Shown here one piece after another: positions 9,722 through 18,144 of a DNA stretch of 64,000 nt; position 1 is the stretch's first letter, and every line of letters begins with the position of its first letter. The notes under the pieces were generated by a model. It made no database searches, had not been told where the DNA came from, and saw only the letters and a list, made by a program, of their open reading frames with translations. The stretch covers positions 43,951 through 107,950 of the forward strand of contig JAFEDK010000030.1 in NCBI GenBank assembly GCA_018241665.1. Direction: 5' to 3'. The position numbers and the translations under genes are program-made. The DNA is from Pseudomonadota bacterium (lineage in GTDB: Bacteria; Pseudomonadota; Gammaproteobacteria; Burkholderiales; Rhodocyclaceae).

Positions 9722-10437
9722 GATTCGGCCTCCTCCACCTCGGTGTCCTCGGCAAAGCGGGCCAGGGATGCCGGCTCCACGCCCATCACGCGGGCCAGCC
9801 AGGGCGGCGGGGCGAGCATGGCGGTCTGCAGCTTGGCGAGGGCGTTGGCCACCGGGCCGCCCGCCGGCCACTTGACCGGGTGCACGCCGGCGCGCACGAC
9901 CTTGGCCGCCGCGGGGCCGCCGATGGATTGCACATAGACCAGCTGGCAGTCGGCGATCAGCGCCGAGCGGGCGACGTTCTTGTCCTCTTCGGCGTCGGCC
10001 TCGGCGGTGCCGCGGACGGCCACCAGGCGGCTGTCGGTGGTGCTGACCTGGTAGATCAGGAAGCGCTGGCAGGAGCCGAAGTGACCGTCGGTCAGCTCGC
10101 CATTGTTGGAGGCCATCGCGACGCGCAGGCTGTTGGGCAGATCGCCGTCGGCGTAGGGTTGCGGCTTGGGCAGGCCGTCATCGACGCCTTCGCCCCACAG
10201 GAGGCGTACGGCGCGCTTGATGGCTTCCTTGTCGATGGTGGTCTTGCCGTCTTCGCCGGCCAGCCACAGGTTCAGGTCGGCGACGGTGACGCCGCCGAGC
10301 TTGTCGGCGGTGAGGGGCAGGCCGAGCCGTTCGGAGACCACGCCAATGAAGCCGCGCAGGTCGAGTTCGGGGATTTCGCGGACTGCCAGGGCGAGTCGCA
10401 GGGCGATCTCGCGGGTGAGGGGGGCGGTTTCACTCAT
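9718..10437 (-). CDS. nafY: NafY/NifY-type dinitrogenase cofactor-binding protein
   Basis: 239 aa. An N-terminal helical domain (1-90, similar to the NafY N-domain) is followed by a NifX/NifB-C-like ribonuclease-H-fold cofactor domain (around 100-210). The segment ELTDGHFGSCQRFLIYQV contains His119, at the position of the FeMo-cofactor ligand known in NafY. Such proteins stabilise apo-dinitrogenase and deliver FeMo-co. It is co-oriented with nifHDKT, upstream of the DUF6129-like gene with ATGA coupling. NifY and NafY are paralogues and cannot be separated here. Confidence 0.85.
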   Translation of the reverse strand: MSETAPLTREIALRLALAVREIPELDLRGFIGVVSERLGLPLTADKLGGVTVADLNLWLAGEDGKTTIDKEAIKRAVRLLWGEGVDDGLPKPQPYADGDLPNSLRVAMASNNGELTDGHFGSCQRFLIYQVSTTDSRLVAVRGTAEADAEEDKNVARSALIADCQLVYVQSIGGPAAAKVVRAGVHPVKWPAGGPVANALAKLQTAMLAPPPWLARVMGVEPASLARFAEDTEVEEAES

Positions 10438-10475
10438 GCTTGCGCTCCTTGGGCTGGAGGTCGTGCCGGTCCTGC

Positions 10476-10673
10476 TCAGGGCGTGGGCACGATACAGCCG
10501 TCAGTCGGACACACCGAGACGCACTGGGGCTCGTCGAAATGCCCCTCGCACTCGGTGCAGCTGTCCTGGTTGATCAGGACCGTGCCGCCCGACGCCTGGA
10601 TCGAATGGGTCGGGCAGACGGTTTCGCAGTCGGCGCAGAAGACACACAGGGCTTGTCTGATCTCCATGGCCAT
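10476..10673 (-). CDS. 2[4Fe-4S]-type ferredoxin of nif cluster
   Basis: 65 aa. It begins MAMEIRQALCVFCADCETVCP, giving a CxxCxxCxxxCP cluster motif. A second cysteine set is CTECEGHFDEPQCVSVCP, the extended spacing typical of FdxN/Alvin-type ferredoxins. It is likely an electron carrier for nitrogenase or cofactor synthesis. It sits between nifT and the NafY gene. Confidence 0.88.
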   Translation of the reverse strand: MAMEIRQALCVFCADCETVCPTHSIQASGGTVLINQDSCTECEGHFDEPQCVSVCPTDGCIVPTP

Positions 10674-10713
10674 GGCTGCGTAGTCCGTGCTGGGAGGTTC
10701 CGGTCGGGCGAGA

Positions 10714-10941
10714 TCAGTCGTCCTCGCCGCCCATCCGCTTGGCCTTGACCGTGATCGGCAGGCGCGGCTGGGTTTCGAGGGGGTCGAAGTACCAGCGGCT
10801 GCCGTCCTTCAGGACGAGCTCGCCGCCCCAGCGCTCGGGGGTGTCGAATTCGAGGGAGACGATGTCGTCTTCCAGGTCTTTCTTGGGGAGGTAGAACGAC
10901 AACGCACCGTTGTCGCCGCGCCGGATCATGATGTTCGCCAT
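10714..10941 (-). CDS. nifT: NifT/FixU protein
   Basis: 75 aa with family length and sequence pattern (MANIMIRRGDNGALSFYLPKKDLE, then WGGELVLKDGSRWYF). NifT is a small protein of unknown role, usually directly downstream of nifK as here. It is separated from nifK by a 68-bp gap holding a strong hairpin. Confidence 0.92.
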   Translation of the reverse strand: MANIMIRRGDNGALSFYLPKKDLEDDIVSLEFDTPERWGGELVLKDGSRWYFDPLETQPRLPITVKAKRMGGEDD

Positions 10942-10968
10942 ATCGGTGTACTCCTTCTGTTCGTGCCG

Positions 10969-10996
10969 AAGCCCCCCGTCCGGGGACGGGGGGCTT
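10969..10996. other. Stem-loop between nifK and nifT
   Basis: 11-bp perfect stem (arms 10969-10979 and 10986-10996), GC-rich, loop of six. There is no T-tract on the minus strand, so it is more likely an mRNA processing or stability element, or an attenuator, than a full terminator. Confidence 0.7.
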
Positions 10997-11009
10997 GCGG
11001 GGATGCCGA

Positions 11010-12578
11010 TTAACGAACCAGGTCGTGGTTGTAGTCGGTGGTACCCATGCCGCGGGTTTCTTCGTCGAGACGCTCCATCACCGCATTCACCAGGGTGGTG
11101 AGCATGTACATGGCACCTTCGTAGCCGAGGGTGGTCATGCGATGCAGGTGGTGACGGTCGAAGATCGGGAAGCCGAGGCGGATCACCGGAACTTCGAACT
11201 CCTTGCCCTTGTGCAGGGTGTCGCGCTGGATGTACTTGGCGTAGGAGTTGCCGATCAGGAAGTCAGGCTTGTCGGTGAAGACCAGGCTGCGCATGTGCCA
11301 CAGGTCGCAGCCGGGGTAGGCCTTGCCGTGGATGCCGTACGGCGAGCTGGCGAGCAGCTTGTCGATGGCCTTGGCCCACTTCTTCGAGCCGTTGTTGGAC
11401 AGGATGTGGGTCGGCTCGGCACCGCATTCCATCAGGAACTTGGTCAGGCCCAGGGTGAAGTCCGGATCGCCATACAGCGCGAACTTCTTGCCGTGCAGCC
11501 AGGTGTGGGAGTCGCCCATCATGTCCACCAGGCGGCCGCGCTCCAGCTCGAGGCTGGCGGGGATCGGCTTGCCGGTGACTTCCGAGATCTTCATCAGGAA
11601 TTCGTCGGTCCAGTCCAGGCCCATCGGGATGTTGAGCTTGGGGACGTCGTGCTTCCAGGTGTTCTCGACGAACTTCTTGGTCTTTTCCAGCTGCATCGGC
11701 TGGAGCAGAACCGTGGTGATGGCGTTCGGCGCGGTCTTGACCTCGTCGATGGTGGTGCCGCCTTCATACATGCGGAACTTGCCGTCGGACGGGGTATCGA
11801 GCACTTCGGTGGGGTCGGACAGCAGCGTCGCGTCGACACCCATTTCACCCATCATGCGCTTGATGACACGATAGTTACCGAGGTAGGTCTCGAAGCCCGG
11901 CACGAAGTTCACCTTCTGGCTGGAGCCGACAACCTTGCCTTCCATGGCGTTGAGGGTGAAGTAGCGCGCGATGCCTTCGAACATGTTGTCCCAGCCGGTG
12001 GTGTGGCTACCGACGAAGGACGGGGTGTGTGCGAAGGGGACCGGGTATTCCTGTTCCAGGTGGCCTTCCTTCTTGGCGTTGTTGATGAACGCGTTGAGGT
12101 CGTCACCGATCACCTCGGCCATGCAGGTGGTGGACACGGCGATCATGGTCGGCTTGTAGATCGCCTTGGCGTTGGCGAGACCGTCGAACATGTTCTTCTG
12201 GCCACCGAACACGGCTGCATCTTCCGTCATGGAGTCGGACACGCAGGAGACCGGCTCGCGGAAATGACGGTTGAAGTAGGTGCGGAAGTAGGCCACGCAG
12301 CCTTGCGAGCCATGGACGTAGGGCATCGTCTTTTCGAAGCCCAGCGCGCACAGCACGGCGCCGAGGGGTTGGCAGGCCTTGGCGGGGTTGACCGTCAGGG
12401 CTTCGCGCTTGAAGTTGAGTTCCTGGTACTCGGCGGTGGTGGACCACTGGAAGGCTTCGTCAACCTTGGAGGTTTCGTGACCTTCTTCGTAGTCTTCCTT
12501 CTTCCGCTTCAGGACGTCCTTGTACTCGTCGTTGCGGAACAGGGGATAGCACGGCTTGATGTCGTCGACTTCTTGCAT
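11010..12578 (-). CDS. nifK: Nitrogenase MoFe protein beta subunit NifK
   Basis: Beta subunit of the MoFe protein, holding half of the P-cluster. It is 522 aa. P-cluster cysteines are visible at C69 (NPAKACQP), C94 (HGSQGCVAYFRT) and C152 (STTCMAEVIGDD). HGSQGCVAYFRTYFNRHFREP is nearly invariant in the family. It has the N-terminal extension typical of long beta subunits. It follows nifD after a 142-bp gap with two hairpins; GGGAGACGAG precedes the ATG as a ribosome-binding site. Confidence 0.98.
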   Translation of the reverse strand: MQEVDDIKPCYPLFRNDEYKDVLKRKKEDYEEGHETSKVDEAFQWSTTAEYQELNFKREALTVNPAKACQPLGAVLCALGFEKTMPYVHGSQGCVAYFRTYFNRHFREPVSCVSDSMTEDAAVFGGQKNMFDGLANAKAIYKPTMIAVSTTCMAEVIGDDLNAFINNAKKEGHLEQEYPVPFAHTPSFVGSHTTGWDNMFEGIARYFTLNAMEGKVVGSSQKVNFVPGFETYLGNYRVIKRMMGEMGVDATLLSDPTEVLDTPSDGKFRMYEGGTTIDEVKTAPNAITTVLLQPMQLEKTKKFVENTWKHDVPKLNIPMGLDWTDEFLMKISEVTGKPIPASLELERGRLVDMMGDSHTWLHGKKFALYGDPDFTLGLTKFLMECGAEPTHILSNNGSKKWAKAIDKLLASSPYGIHGKAYPGCDLWHMRSLVFTDKPDFLIGNSYAKYIQRDTLHKGKEFEVPVIRLGFPIFDRHHLHRMTTLGYEGAMYMLTTLVNAVMERLDEETRGMGTTDYNHDLVR

Positions 12579-12635
12579 TTCTCGTCTCCCAGCCCGGCCG
12601 CCAATCTGCGGACCCAGGCAACAGGTCGGAAAGGT

Positions 12636-12680
12636 GGGTGGCGACAGGGGTCGTCACCCGCATGGGGCTTGCGTCGCCCC
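12636..12680. other. Two stem-loops between nifD and nifK
   Basis: A 10-bp stem with one G-T pair (12636-12645 with 12650-12659) and a 5-bp stem (12664-12668 with 12676-12680) in the nifD-nifK gap. Probably mRNA processing or stability elements. Confidence 0.55.
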
Positions 12681-12720
12681 GCCGCGAGGGCAGGGCCGAT
12701 GCAACAGACTCGCTAGGGAA

Positions 12721-14193
12721 TCAGGCGGCGGCAGCCAGCGGGGCTGCGTCGTCGTTCTTCTTCCACGGCGGGGTCTGCGTCTTCCAGCAGGGGTTGTTCA
12801 GGGTCATGTCCATGTCACGGGCGAAGATCGCGAAACCGTCGTAACCGTGGTAGGGGCCCGAGTAATCCCAGGAGTGCATCTGACGGAAGGGGATGCCCAT
12901 CTTCTGGAAGATGAACTTTTCCTTGATGCCGGAGCCGACGAGGTCGGGCTTGACCTTCTTGACGAACTCTTCGAATTCGAAGCCGGTGACGTCGTCGTAG
13001 AGCAGGGTCGCGTTGCCCATTTCCTTGACGGTGCGCTCGTAGTCGTCGTTGTGGGCGAATTCGTAGCCGGTGCCGACCACTTCCATGCCCAGGTCTTCGT
13101 ACGCGCCGATCACGTGACGGGGGCGCAGGCCGCCCACGTACAGCATGACCTTCTTGCCTTCGAGGCGCGGACGGTACTTGGCGATGACGGCGTCCATCAT
13201 GGCCTTGTACTTGGCGATCACGCGCTCGGCGCCTTCTTTGATGGTGTCATCGAAGTAGGTGGCGATCTTGCGCAGGGATTCCTCGACCTTGGTCGGGCCG
13301 AAGAAGTTGTACTCGACCCAGGGAATCCCGTACTTCTCTTCCATGTGACGGCTGATGTAGTTCATCGAGCGGTAGCAGTGGAGGAGGTTCAGCTTGACCT
13401 TCGGGGTGTTCTCCATTTCGGCCAGGGTGCCGTCGCCGGACCACTGGGCGACCACGCGCAGGCCCATTTCCTCGAGGAGGATACGGGACGACCAGGCGTC
13501 ACCACCGATGTTGTAGTCGCCGATGATCGCCACGTCGTACGGGGTGGAGGCGAATTCCTTGGCGTCACGGTTGCCGATCACCCAGTCACGGATCGCGTCG
13601 TTGGCGATGTGGTGGCCGAGGGACTGGGAAACACCGCGGAAGCCTTCGCAGCGCACCGGCACGACGGTCTTGCCGAACTTGGCGGTAGCCTTCTTGGAAA
13701 CGGCTTCGATGTCGTCGCCGATCAGGCCGATCGGGCACTCGGACTGCACGGAGATGCCCTTGTTCAGCGGGAACAGTTCTTCGATTTCGTCGATCAGCTT
13801 GGCCAGCTTTTTGTCGCCGCCGAAGACGATGTCGCGTTCCTGGAAGTCGGAGGTGAAGTTCATTTCACCGAAGGCGTTGATCCCGGTGACACCGACGTAG
13901 TAGTTGCGACGACCGGCACGGGAGTACTGGCCGCAGCCGACGGGGCCGTGGGAGATGTGGATCATGTCCTTGATCGGACCCCACACCACGCCCTTGGAAC
14001 CGGCATAGGCACAGCCGCGGATGGTCATCACGCCGGGCAGGGACTTGCGGTTGGAGGTGATGCACTTCTTGGCATTGGCCTCGTGATCGTTCACCGCGAG
14101 GTGCTTCGTACGATCCTTCTTGGCCTTTTCGGGGTAAACCTCCAGCACCTCCTGGATGAGGGCTTCGGTTTCTTCACGCGTAAGCGCAGCCAT
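12721..14193 (-). CDS. nifD: Nitrogenase MoFe protein alpha subunit NifD
   Basis: Alpha subunit of dinitrogenase; binds the FeMo-cofactor. It is 490 aa. P-cluster cysteines are C61 (IRGCAYAG), C87 (GPVGCGQYS) and C153 ([11 protein letters not shown]). FeMo-co ligands are C273 ([11 protein letters not shown]) and H440 ([15 protein letters not shown]). All expected residues for a molybdenum enzyme are present. The C-terminal tail is Ala-rich. It lies 106 bp downstream of nifH after a perfect hairpin. Confidence 0.98.
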   Translation of the reverse strand: MAALTREETEALIQEVLEVYPEKAKKDRTKHLAVNDHEANAKKCITSNRKSLPGVMTIRGCAYAGSKGVVWGPIKDMIHISHGPVGCGQYSRAGRRNYYVGVTGINAFGEMNFTSDFQERDIVFGGDKKLAKLIDEIEELFPLNKGISVQSECPIGLIGDDIEAVSKKATAKFGKTVVPVRCEGFRGVSQSLGHHIANDAIRDWVIGNRDAKEFASTPYDVAIIGDYNIGGDAWSSRILLEEMGLRVVAQWSGDGTLAEMENTPKVKLNLLHCYRSMNYISRHMEEKYGIPWVEYNFFGPTKVEESLRKIATYFDDTIKEGAERVIAKYKAMMDAVIAKYRPRLEGKKVMLYVGGLRPRHVIGAYEDLGMEVVGTGYEFAHNDDYERTVKEMGNATLLYDDVTGFEFEEFVKKVKPDLVGSGIKEKFIFQKMGIPFRQMHSWDYSGPYHGYDGFAIFARDMDMTLNNPCWKTQTPPWKKNDDAAPLAAAA

Positions 14194-14251
14194 GGTGTTG
14201 CTCCTTTTGCGTCCCGCTAATCTGCGGCGACGAAATCAGGTTGGCGGAGAA

Positions 14252-14277
14252 GGTGCCGGCCGGGCGCAGCCGGCACC
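14252..14277. other. Stem-loop between nifH and nifD
   Basis: Perfect 9-bp stem, GGTGCCGGC paired with GCCGGCACC, with an 8-nt loop. A hairpin in this gap is commonly linked to the higher stability of nifH mRNA relative to nifDK in diazotrophs (inference here). Confidence 0.7.
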
Positions 14278-14299
14278 AAGGTACGGCGTAGCGCGCTGA

Positions 14300-15214
<915 letters not shown>

Positions 15215-15239
15215 CTATGCCTCGTGTGACTACTTAATC

Positions 15240-15254
15240 GCAAGCGCTGTGCCA
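15240..15254 (-). promoter_or_regulatory. Sigma-54 promoter of nifHDKT
   Basis: On the minus strand the sequence reads TGGCAC-N5-TTGC, a perfect -24/-12 element, about 60 bp upstream of the nifH ATG. The start site is expected near 15228. Confidence 0.9.
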
Positions 15255-15317
15255 CGTCCGAATTGTTTGTTCAAGTTGTTGAATTTATTTGTTTAAATTG
15301 TTTTTGTGGGGTGGCTT

Positions 15318-15338
15318 TGTCGCGTGTGGGATGCGACA
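15318..15338. promoter_or_regulatory. Perfect inverted repeat TGTCGC-N9-GCGACA upstream of nifH
   Basis: Six-base arms separated by nine bases, about 100 bp upstream of the predicted nifH start site. It resembles a NifA site but with TGT-N15-ACA spacing; possibly a variant activator site or a site for another regulator. Confidence 0.4.
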
Positions 15339-15351
15339 AGACCCTACGCTT

Positions 15352-15367
15352 TGTAGGGAGTTTCACA
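15352..15367. promoter_or_regulatory. NifA upstream activator site (TGT-N10-ACA) for nifH
   Basis: Canonical TGT-N10-ACA about 130 bp upstream of the nifH start site, the usual distance for NifA. It sits between the divergent nifH and draT genes and could serve both. Confidence 0.65.
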
Positions 15368-15387
15368 GCTTGGGTGATGTCGTCGGA

Positions 15388-16242
15388 GTGAAAGGGGCGG
15401 AGGAGGTGCCAGCCTTGCCGCGGGGCGCGCGTCTGCCGATCAACCGCTGCAACCTGCCTGCGGCGATCATCGGCGGCCTGACCTACCAGCAGAATCCGGC
15501 GCCGCTGGTCATCGATGGGGTGTGGGAGTTGCACCGCGGCCTTTTCGAGATGCTCGACGCGTTGCCCGAGGTGGCGCAGCGGGCCGCGCGTTTCGTTGAC
15601 TACATGGTGGTGAGCTTTCGCCTGGAGGCGCTGGAGGAGGTTGGCTTCAATCCGGGCTTCGGGCGCCTGGCGCCGTGTCGCAACCGGGCTGCACGTACGA
15701 ACAGCAATTACCAGCGCGTGGTGCGCGGCTGGGCTTTCGATGCGGACGGCCGGGAGGCGGCGGTGCTGAAGGGCTGGGTGGAGTCGCGCTTCGGGCTGAC
15801 GCCGCGCTACCACCGGGGCTCGCTGGCCGACACCGGCAGCAATGCTTACTGGGGCTACCTGGAGGCGCGGTCGGCCGGGCTGTATGGCACCAACGCCCTC
15901 GAGGCCCAACTCGACCTTCTATATACCTATACGCAGTACGAGCTGCACCGGCCGGATCCGGACCGCACGCACCTGACCCTGTTCCGTGGCGTGAACAAGC
16001 TCGACGCCCACGAGCGGGTTGCCGGGCAGGGGCGCGCCGACAGCATCTACCTGCTCAACAACCTCAATTCCTTCTCCACGTCCCGCGAGCGGGCCAGCGA
16101 GTTCGGCGACTACATCCTGCAAGCCGAAGTGCCGCTGACCAAGATCTTCTTCTACAACCACCTGCTGCCCGGCATGTTGAAGGGCGAGGACGAGTTCGCG
16201 GTGATCGGCGGCCTTTACGCGGTACAGGTCACCACCTTCTAG
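15388..16242 (+). CDS. draT: NAD+-dinitrogenase-reductase ADP-ribosyltransferase DraT
   Basis: Inactivates nitrogenase by ADP-ribosylating Arg101 of NifH when ammonium or darkness/low energy signals arrive. Family motifs include LPINRCNLPAAIIGGLTYQ, RNRAARTNSNYQRVV, YHRGSLADTGSNAYWGYLEAR and the acidic end EDEFAVIGGLYAVQV. The start is uncertain: GTG at 15388 gives 284 aa and has GGAG just upstream; GTG at 15406 directly after GGCGGAGGAG is an alternative. A TTG-initiated extension to 15289 would overlap the nifH regulatory region. The partner DraG is not in this window. Confidence 0.93.
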   Translation: MKGAEEVPALPRGARLPINRCNLPAAIIGGLTYQQNPAPLVIDGVWELHRGLFEMLDALPEVAQRAARFVDYMVVSFRLEALEEVGFNPGFGRLAPCRNRAARTNSNYQRVVRGWAFDADGREAAVLKGWVESRFGLTPRYHRGSLADTGSNAYWGYLEARSAGLYGTNALEAQLDLLYTYTQYELHRPDPDRTHLTLFRGVNKLDAHERVAGQGRADSIYLLNNLNSFSTSRERASEFGDYILQAEVPLTKIFFYNHLLPGMLKGEDEFAVIGGLYAVQVTTF

Positions 16243-16298
16243 TCTTCTCCTGTGTTTCTCCCGCGGGGCAATCCCCACAGGGGCCGTCCTTTAGGGCT

Positions 16299-16314
16299 TG
16301 TCGTGAATGCGACA
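16299..16314 (+). promoter_or_regulatory. NifA upstream activator site for nifQ
   Basis: TGT-CGTGAATGCG-ACA, a TGT-N10-ACA site with good dyad symmetry, 105 bp upstream of the -24/-12 promoter of nifQ. Confidence 0.75.
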
Positions 16315-16419
16315 ACTGGCGGGAAGCCTGCGCGAAGGCGCTTTGTATTGCAGCCGACAAACGGTTTGCAGGCCGCGCGGGGCACGGCATTGGCGGGGTA
16401 GGGGGCGTTCCCGGTGGCA

Positions 16420-16434
16420 TGGCACGGGCTTTGC
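16420..16434 (+). promoter_or_regulatory. Sigma-54 promoter of nifQ
   Basis: TGGCAC-GGGCT-TTGC, a perfect -24/-12 element 42 bp before the nifQ ATG. Together with the TGT-N10-ACA site it indicates NifA/RpoN control of nifQ and probably the SIR2-like gene. Confidence 0.9.
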
Positions 16435-16475
16435 GTGAAGCTTGGCATTCGAGGTCAATCTTTTCGGAGGCCATC

Positions 16476-17102
16476 ATGGCGAGCCCTGCCAACCTGAACC
16501 TGCAACTCCTCGCTGCAGCCGGCGACCCGTCCGACGTGACCACCATCGCGCTGGCCGGCGTGATCGCTGGTGCGGCACTGCGCCCAGCCGAGTATTCGGC
16601 GCCGATCGCCGGCCTGGGGGTGGAGGAATTCGCCTGGTTGCTGGAGAGCGAATTCCCTTACCTGGAGTGGAACACCCACCTGGCCCTGCGCGCGCAGCAG
16701 AAGTCGGCGCCGCGCCCCTCCAATTCCCTCGACGAGTTTTCCGACCTGCTGGCCCTGCTGTGGGACCACCGCGCCGAGGACGACACGCGCAGCCTGTGGC
16801 TGGCCTGTGCGGTGTCCACCGCCTGCATGTCGGCCAACCACCTGTGGCAGGACATGGGCCTGCCGTCCCGCCACATGCTCGGCGAGGTGCTGCAGAGCCA
16901 CTTCCCGGTCCTGCACGGTCTCAACAGCGGCGACATGAAGTGGAAGAAGTTCTTCTACAAGCAGCTGTGCGACCGGGCCGAGGTGCATGCCTGCCGGGCG
17001 CCGAGCTGCACGGTGTGCAATGACCGCCCGACCTGCTTCGGCCCCGAGGACGGGCTGCCGCTGGCGGCCTTTGCGCCGGCAGCGATGGCGATGCATGCCT
17101 GA
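16476..17102 (+). CDS. nifQ: NifQ, molybdenum delivery for FeMo-cofactor
   Basis: NifQ is an iron-sulfur protein that supplies molybdenum for FeMo-co synthesis. It is 208 aa. The C-terminal signature CRAPSCTVCNDRPTCF gives C173, C178, C181 and C187 with the family spacing Cx4Cx2Cx5C. The mid-region WLACAVSTACMSANHLWQDMGLPSR is also typical. The ATG at 16476 follows CGGAGG. It is driven by its own sigma-54 promoter and followed by a hairpin and the SIR2-like gene. Confidence 0.95.
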   Translation: MASPANLNLQLLAAAGDPSDVTTIALAGVIAGAALRPAEYSAPIAGLGVEEFAWLLESEFPYLEWNTHLALRAQQKSAPRPSNSLDEFSDLLALLWDHRAEDDTRSLWLACAVSTACMSANHLWQDMGLPSRHMLGEVLQSHFPVLHGLNSGDMKWKKFFYKQLCDRAEVHACRAPSCTVCNDRPTCFGPEDGLPLAAFAPAAMAMHA

Positions 17103-17129
17103 TTTACGTCCGAACCGGTTTTTCCGCCC

Positions 17130-17152
17130 GCCGGCTGCCGAATGCAGCCGGC
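17130..17152. other. Stem-loop downstream of nifQ
   Basis: Perfect 9-bp stem, GCCGGCTGC paired with GCAGCCGGC, loop CGAAT, without a T-tract. It may stabilise the nifQ message or partially terminate before the SIR2-like gene. Confidence 0.6.
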
Positions 17153-17213
17153 GCGGCGGCAGTTGCAATTCCAGCGTTTGCCCTCCTTCTTCTCCATCCC
17201 CACGGAGTCATCC

Positions 17214-18074
17214 ATGAGTCAGATCATTCCCGCCGATCTCCTGGCCAGCCTGCATGCGGGCCTCGCTTCCGGCGACATCGTTCCCTACCTGGGCGCCGGC
17301 GCGCTCTCGCACGTTACCCACAAGGTCTCCGGCAAGCCGATCCCGGCCGACAGCAACAGCCTCATCCTGGCCATGAACAACGGCCAGCCGATGGCGCCGC
17401 GGCTGATGTACGAATTCCCGCGGGCGGCGATGAACGTCGAGCTCAAGCGCGGCCGCGCGGCGGTGAACAAGTTCCTGATCGCCACCTACGGCTCGGACGA
17501 ATGGACCGACTCGGCCTTCCACGGCTGGCTGGCTGGCTTCAACCCCGACTACGTGATCGATATCAACCGGGACACCCAGCTGCAGCGCCTGTGGTCGAAG
17601 ACGCCGCACATCCTGGTGGTGGGCATCGCCCGCATGGCCGGCACGGCCTTCCGCTACCGGTTGTATCAGCATGACGGCGAGAAGTACGCCGAAGTCAGCA
17701 ACGAAGGCGTGGACAGCTCGCTGCCGGTGCTCTTCAAGCCGATGGGCACGCCGTGGCCGCAGCCGGACTTCATCGCCTCCGATGCCGACTACGTGGATTA
17801 CATCACCGAGCTGATGGGCGGCTTCTCCATCCCCCCCTTCCTCAAGGCCCGCCGTGCCGGCAAGCGCTACCTGTTCCTCGGTCTGCGTCTCAATCGCGAC
17901 ACCGAGCGGATGGTGATGAGCGACATCATCTACGACTGTGCCACCGGCCCGACGGCCTGGGCACTGATCGAGGAGCCCACTGCGAAGGAGCGCCGTTTCT
18001 GTGCGCGCCTCGGCATCGAGATCATCGAGGCGCCGATCTCGGCCCTCTACGGCGAGGCGCTGGCCGCTGCCTGA
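17214..18074 (+). CDS. SIR2-like NAD-binding-fold protein in nif cluster
   Basis: 286 aa soluble protein. A SIR2-type nucleotide-binding start is visible in DIVPYLGAGAL (GAG at 27-30). DYVIDINRD (around 113-120) occupies the place of the T-N-x-D motif of SIR2 domains. FKPMGT (around 174-179) sits where sirtuins have the catalytic HG, so the usual His is Met here. SIR2-family proteins hydrolyse NAD or deacylate proteins; similar genes accompany nif clusters in other diazotrophs, but I know of no defined role. The spacing to nifQ (111 bp) and shared orientation suggest co-expression. Confidence 0.7.
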   Translation: MSQIIPADLLASLHAGLASGDIVPYLGAGALSHVTHKVSGKPIPADSNSLILAMNNGQPMAPRLMYEFPRAAMNVELKRGRAAVNKFLIATYGSDEWTDSAFHGWLAGFNPDYVIDINRDTQLQRLWSKTPHILVVGIARMAGTAFRYRLYQHDGEKYAEVSNEGVDSSLPVLFKPMGTPWPQPDFIASDADYVDYITELMGGFSIPPFLKARRAGKRYLFLGLRLNRDTERMVMSDIIYDCATGPTAWALIEEPTAKERRFCARLGIEIIEAPISALYGEALAAA

Positions 18075-18082
18075 TCCGGGCG

Positions 18083-18110
18083 GGCAGGGCGGCTGTCCGG
18101 CCGTCCTGCC
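18083..18110. terminator. Stem-loop after the SIR2-like gene
   Basis: 11-bp stem with one G-T pair (18083-18093 with 18100-18110), nine bases after the stop codon. No T-tract, so it is either a weak terminator or a processing hairpin. Confidence 0.45.
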
Positions 18111-18119
18111 GAACCAATG

Positions 18120-18144
18120 ATCGTGGACCGGGTCAGTCCACGAT
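18120..18144 (+). other. Hairpin abutting the start codon of the Gcr-like gene
   Basis: Perfect 9-bp stem, ATCGTGGAC paired with GTCCACGAT, loop of seven, ending on the base immediately before the ATG at 18145. No Shine-Dalgarno sequence is visible outside the stem. Confidence 0.6.

Noticed and set aside
10995-14220. Long plus-strand frames (573 and 554 codons) opposite nifK and nifD
   Set aside because: Complementary frames of well-supported nif genes; no ribosome-binding site or motifs.
15289-15387. N-terminal extension of DraT from a TTG codon
   Set aside because: Would overlap the nifH activator region and has no ribosome-binding site or family similarity.
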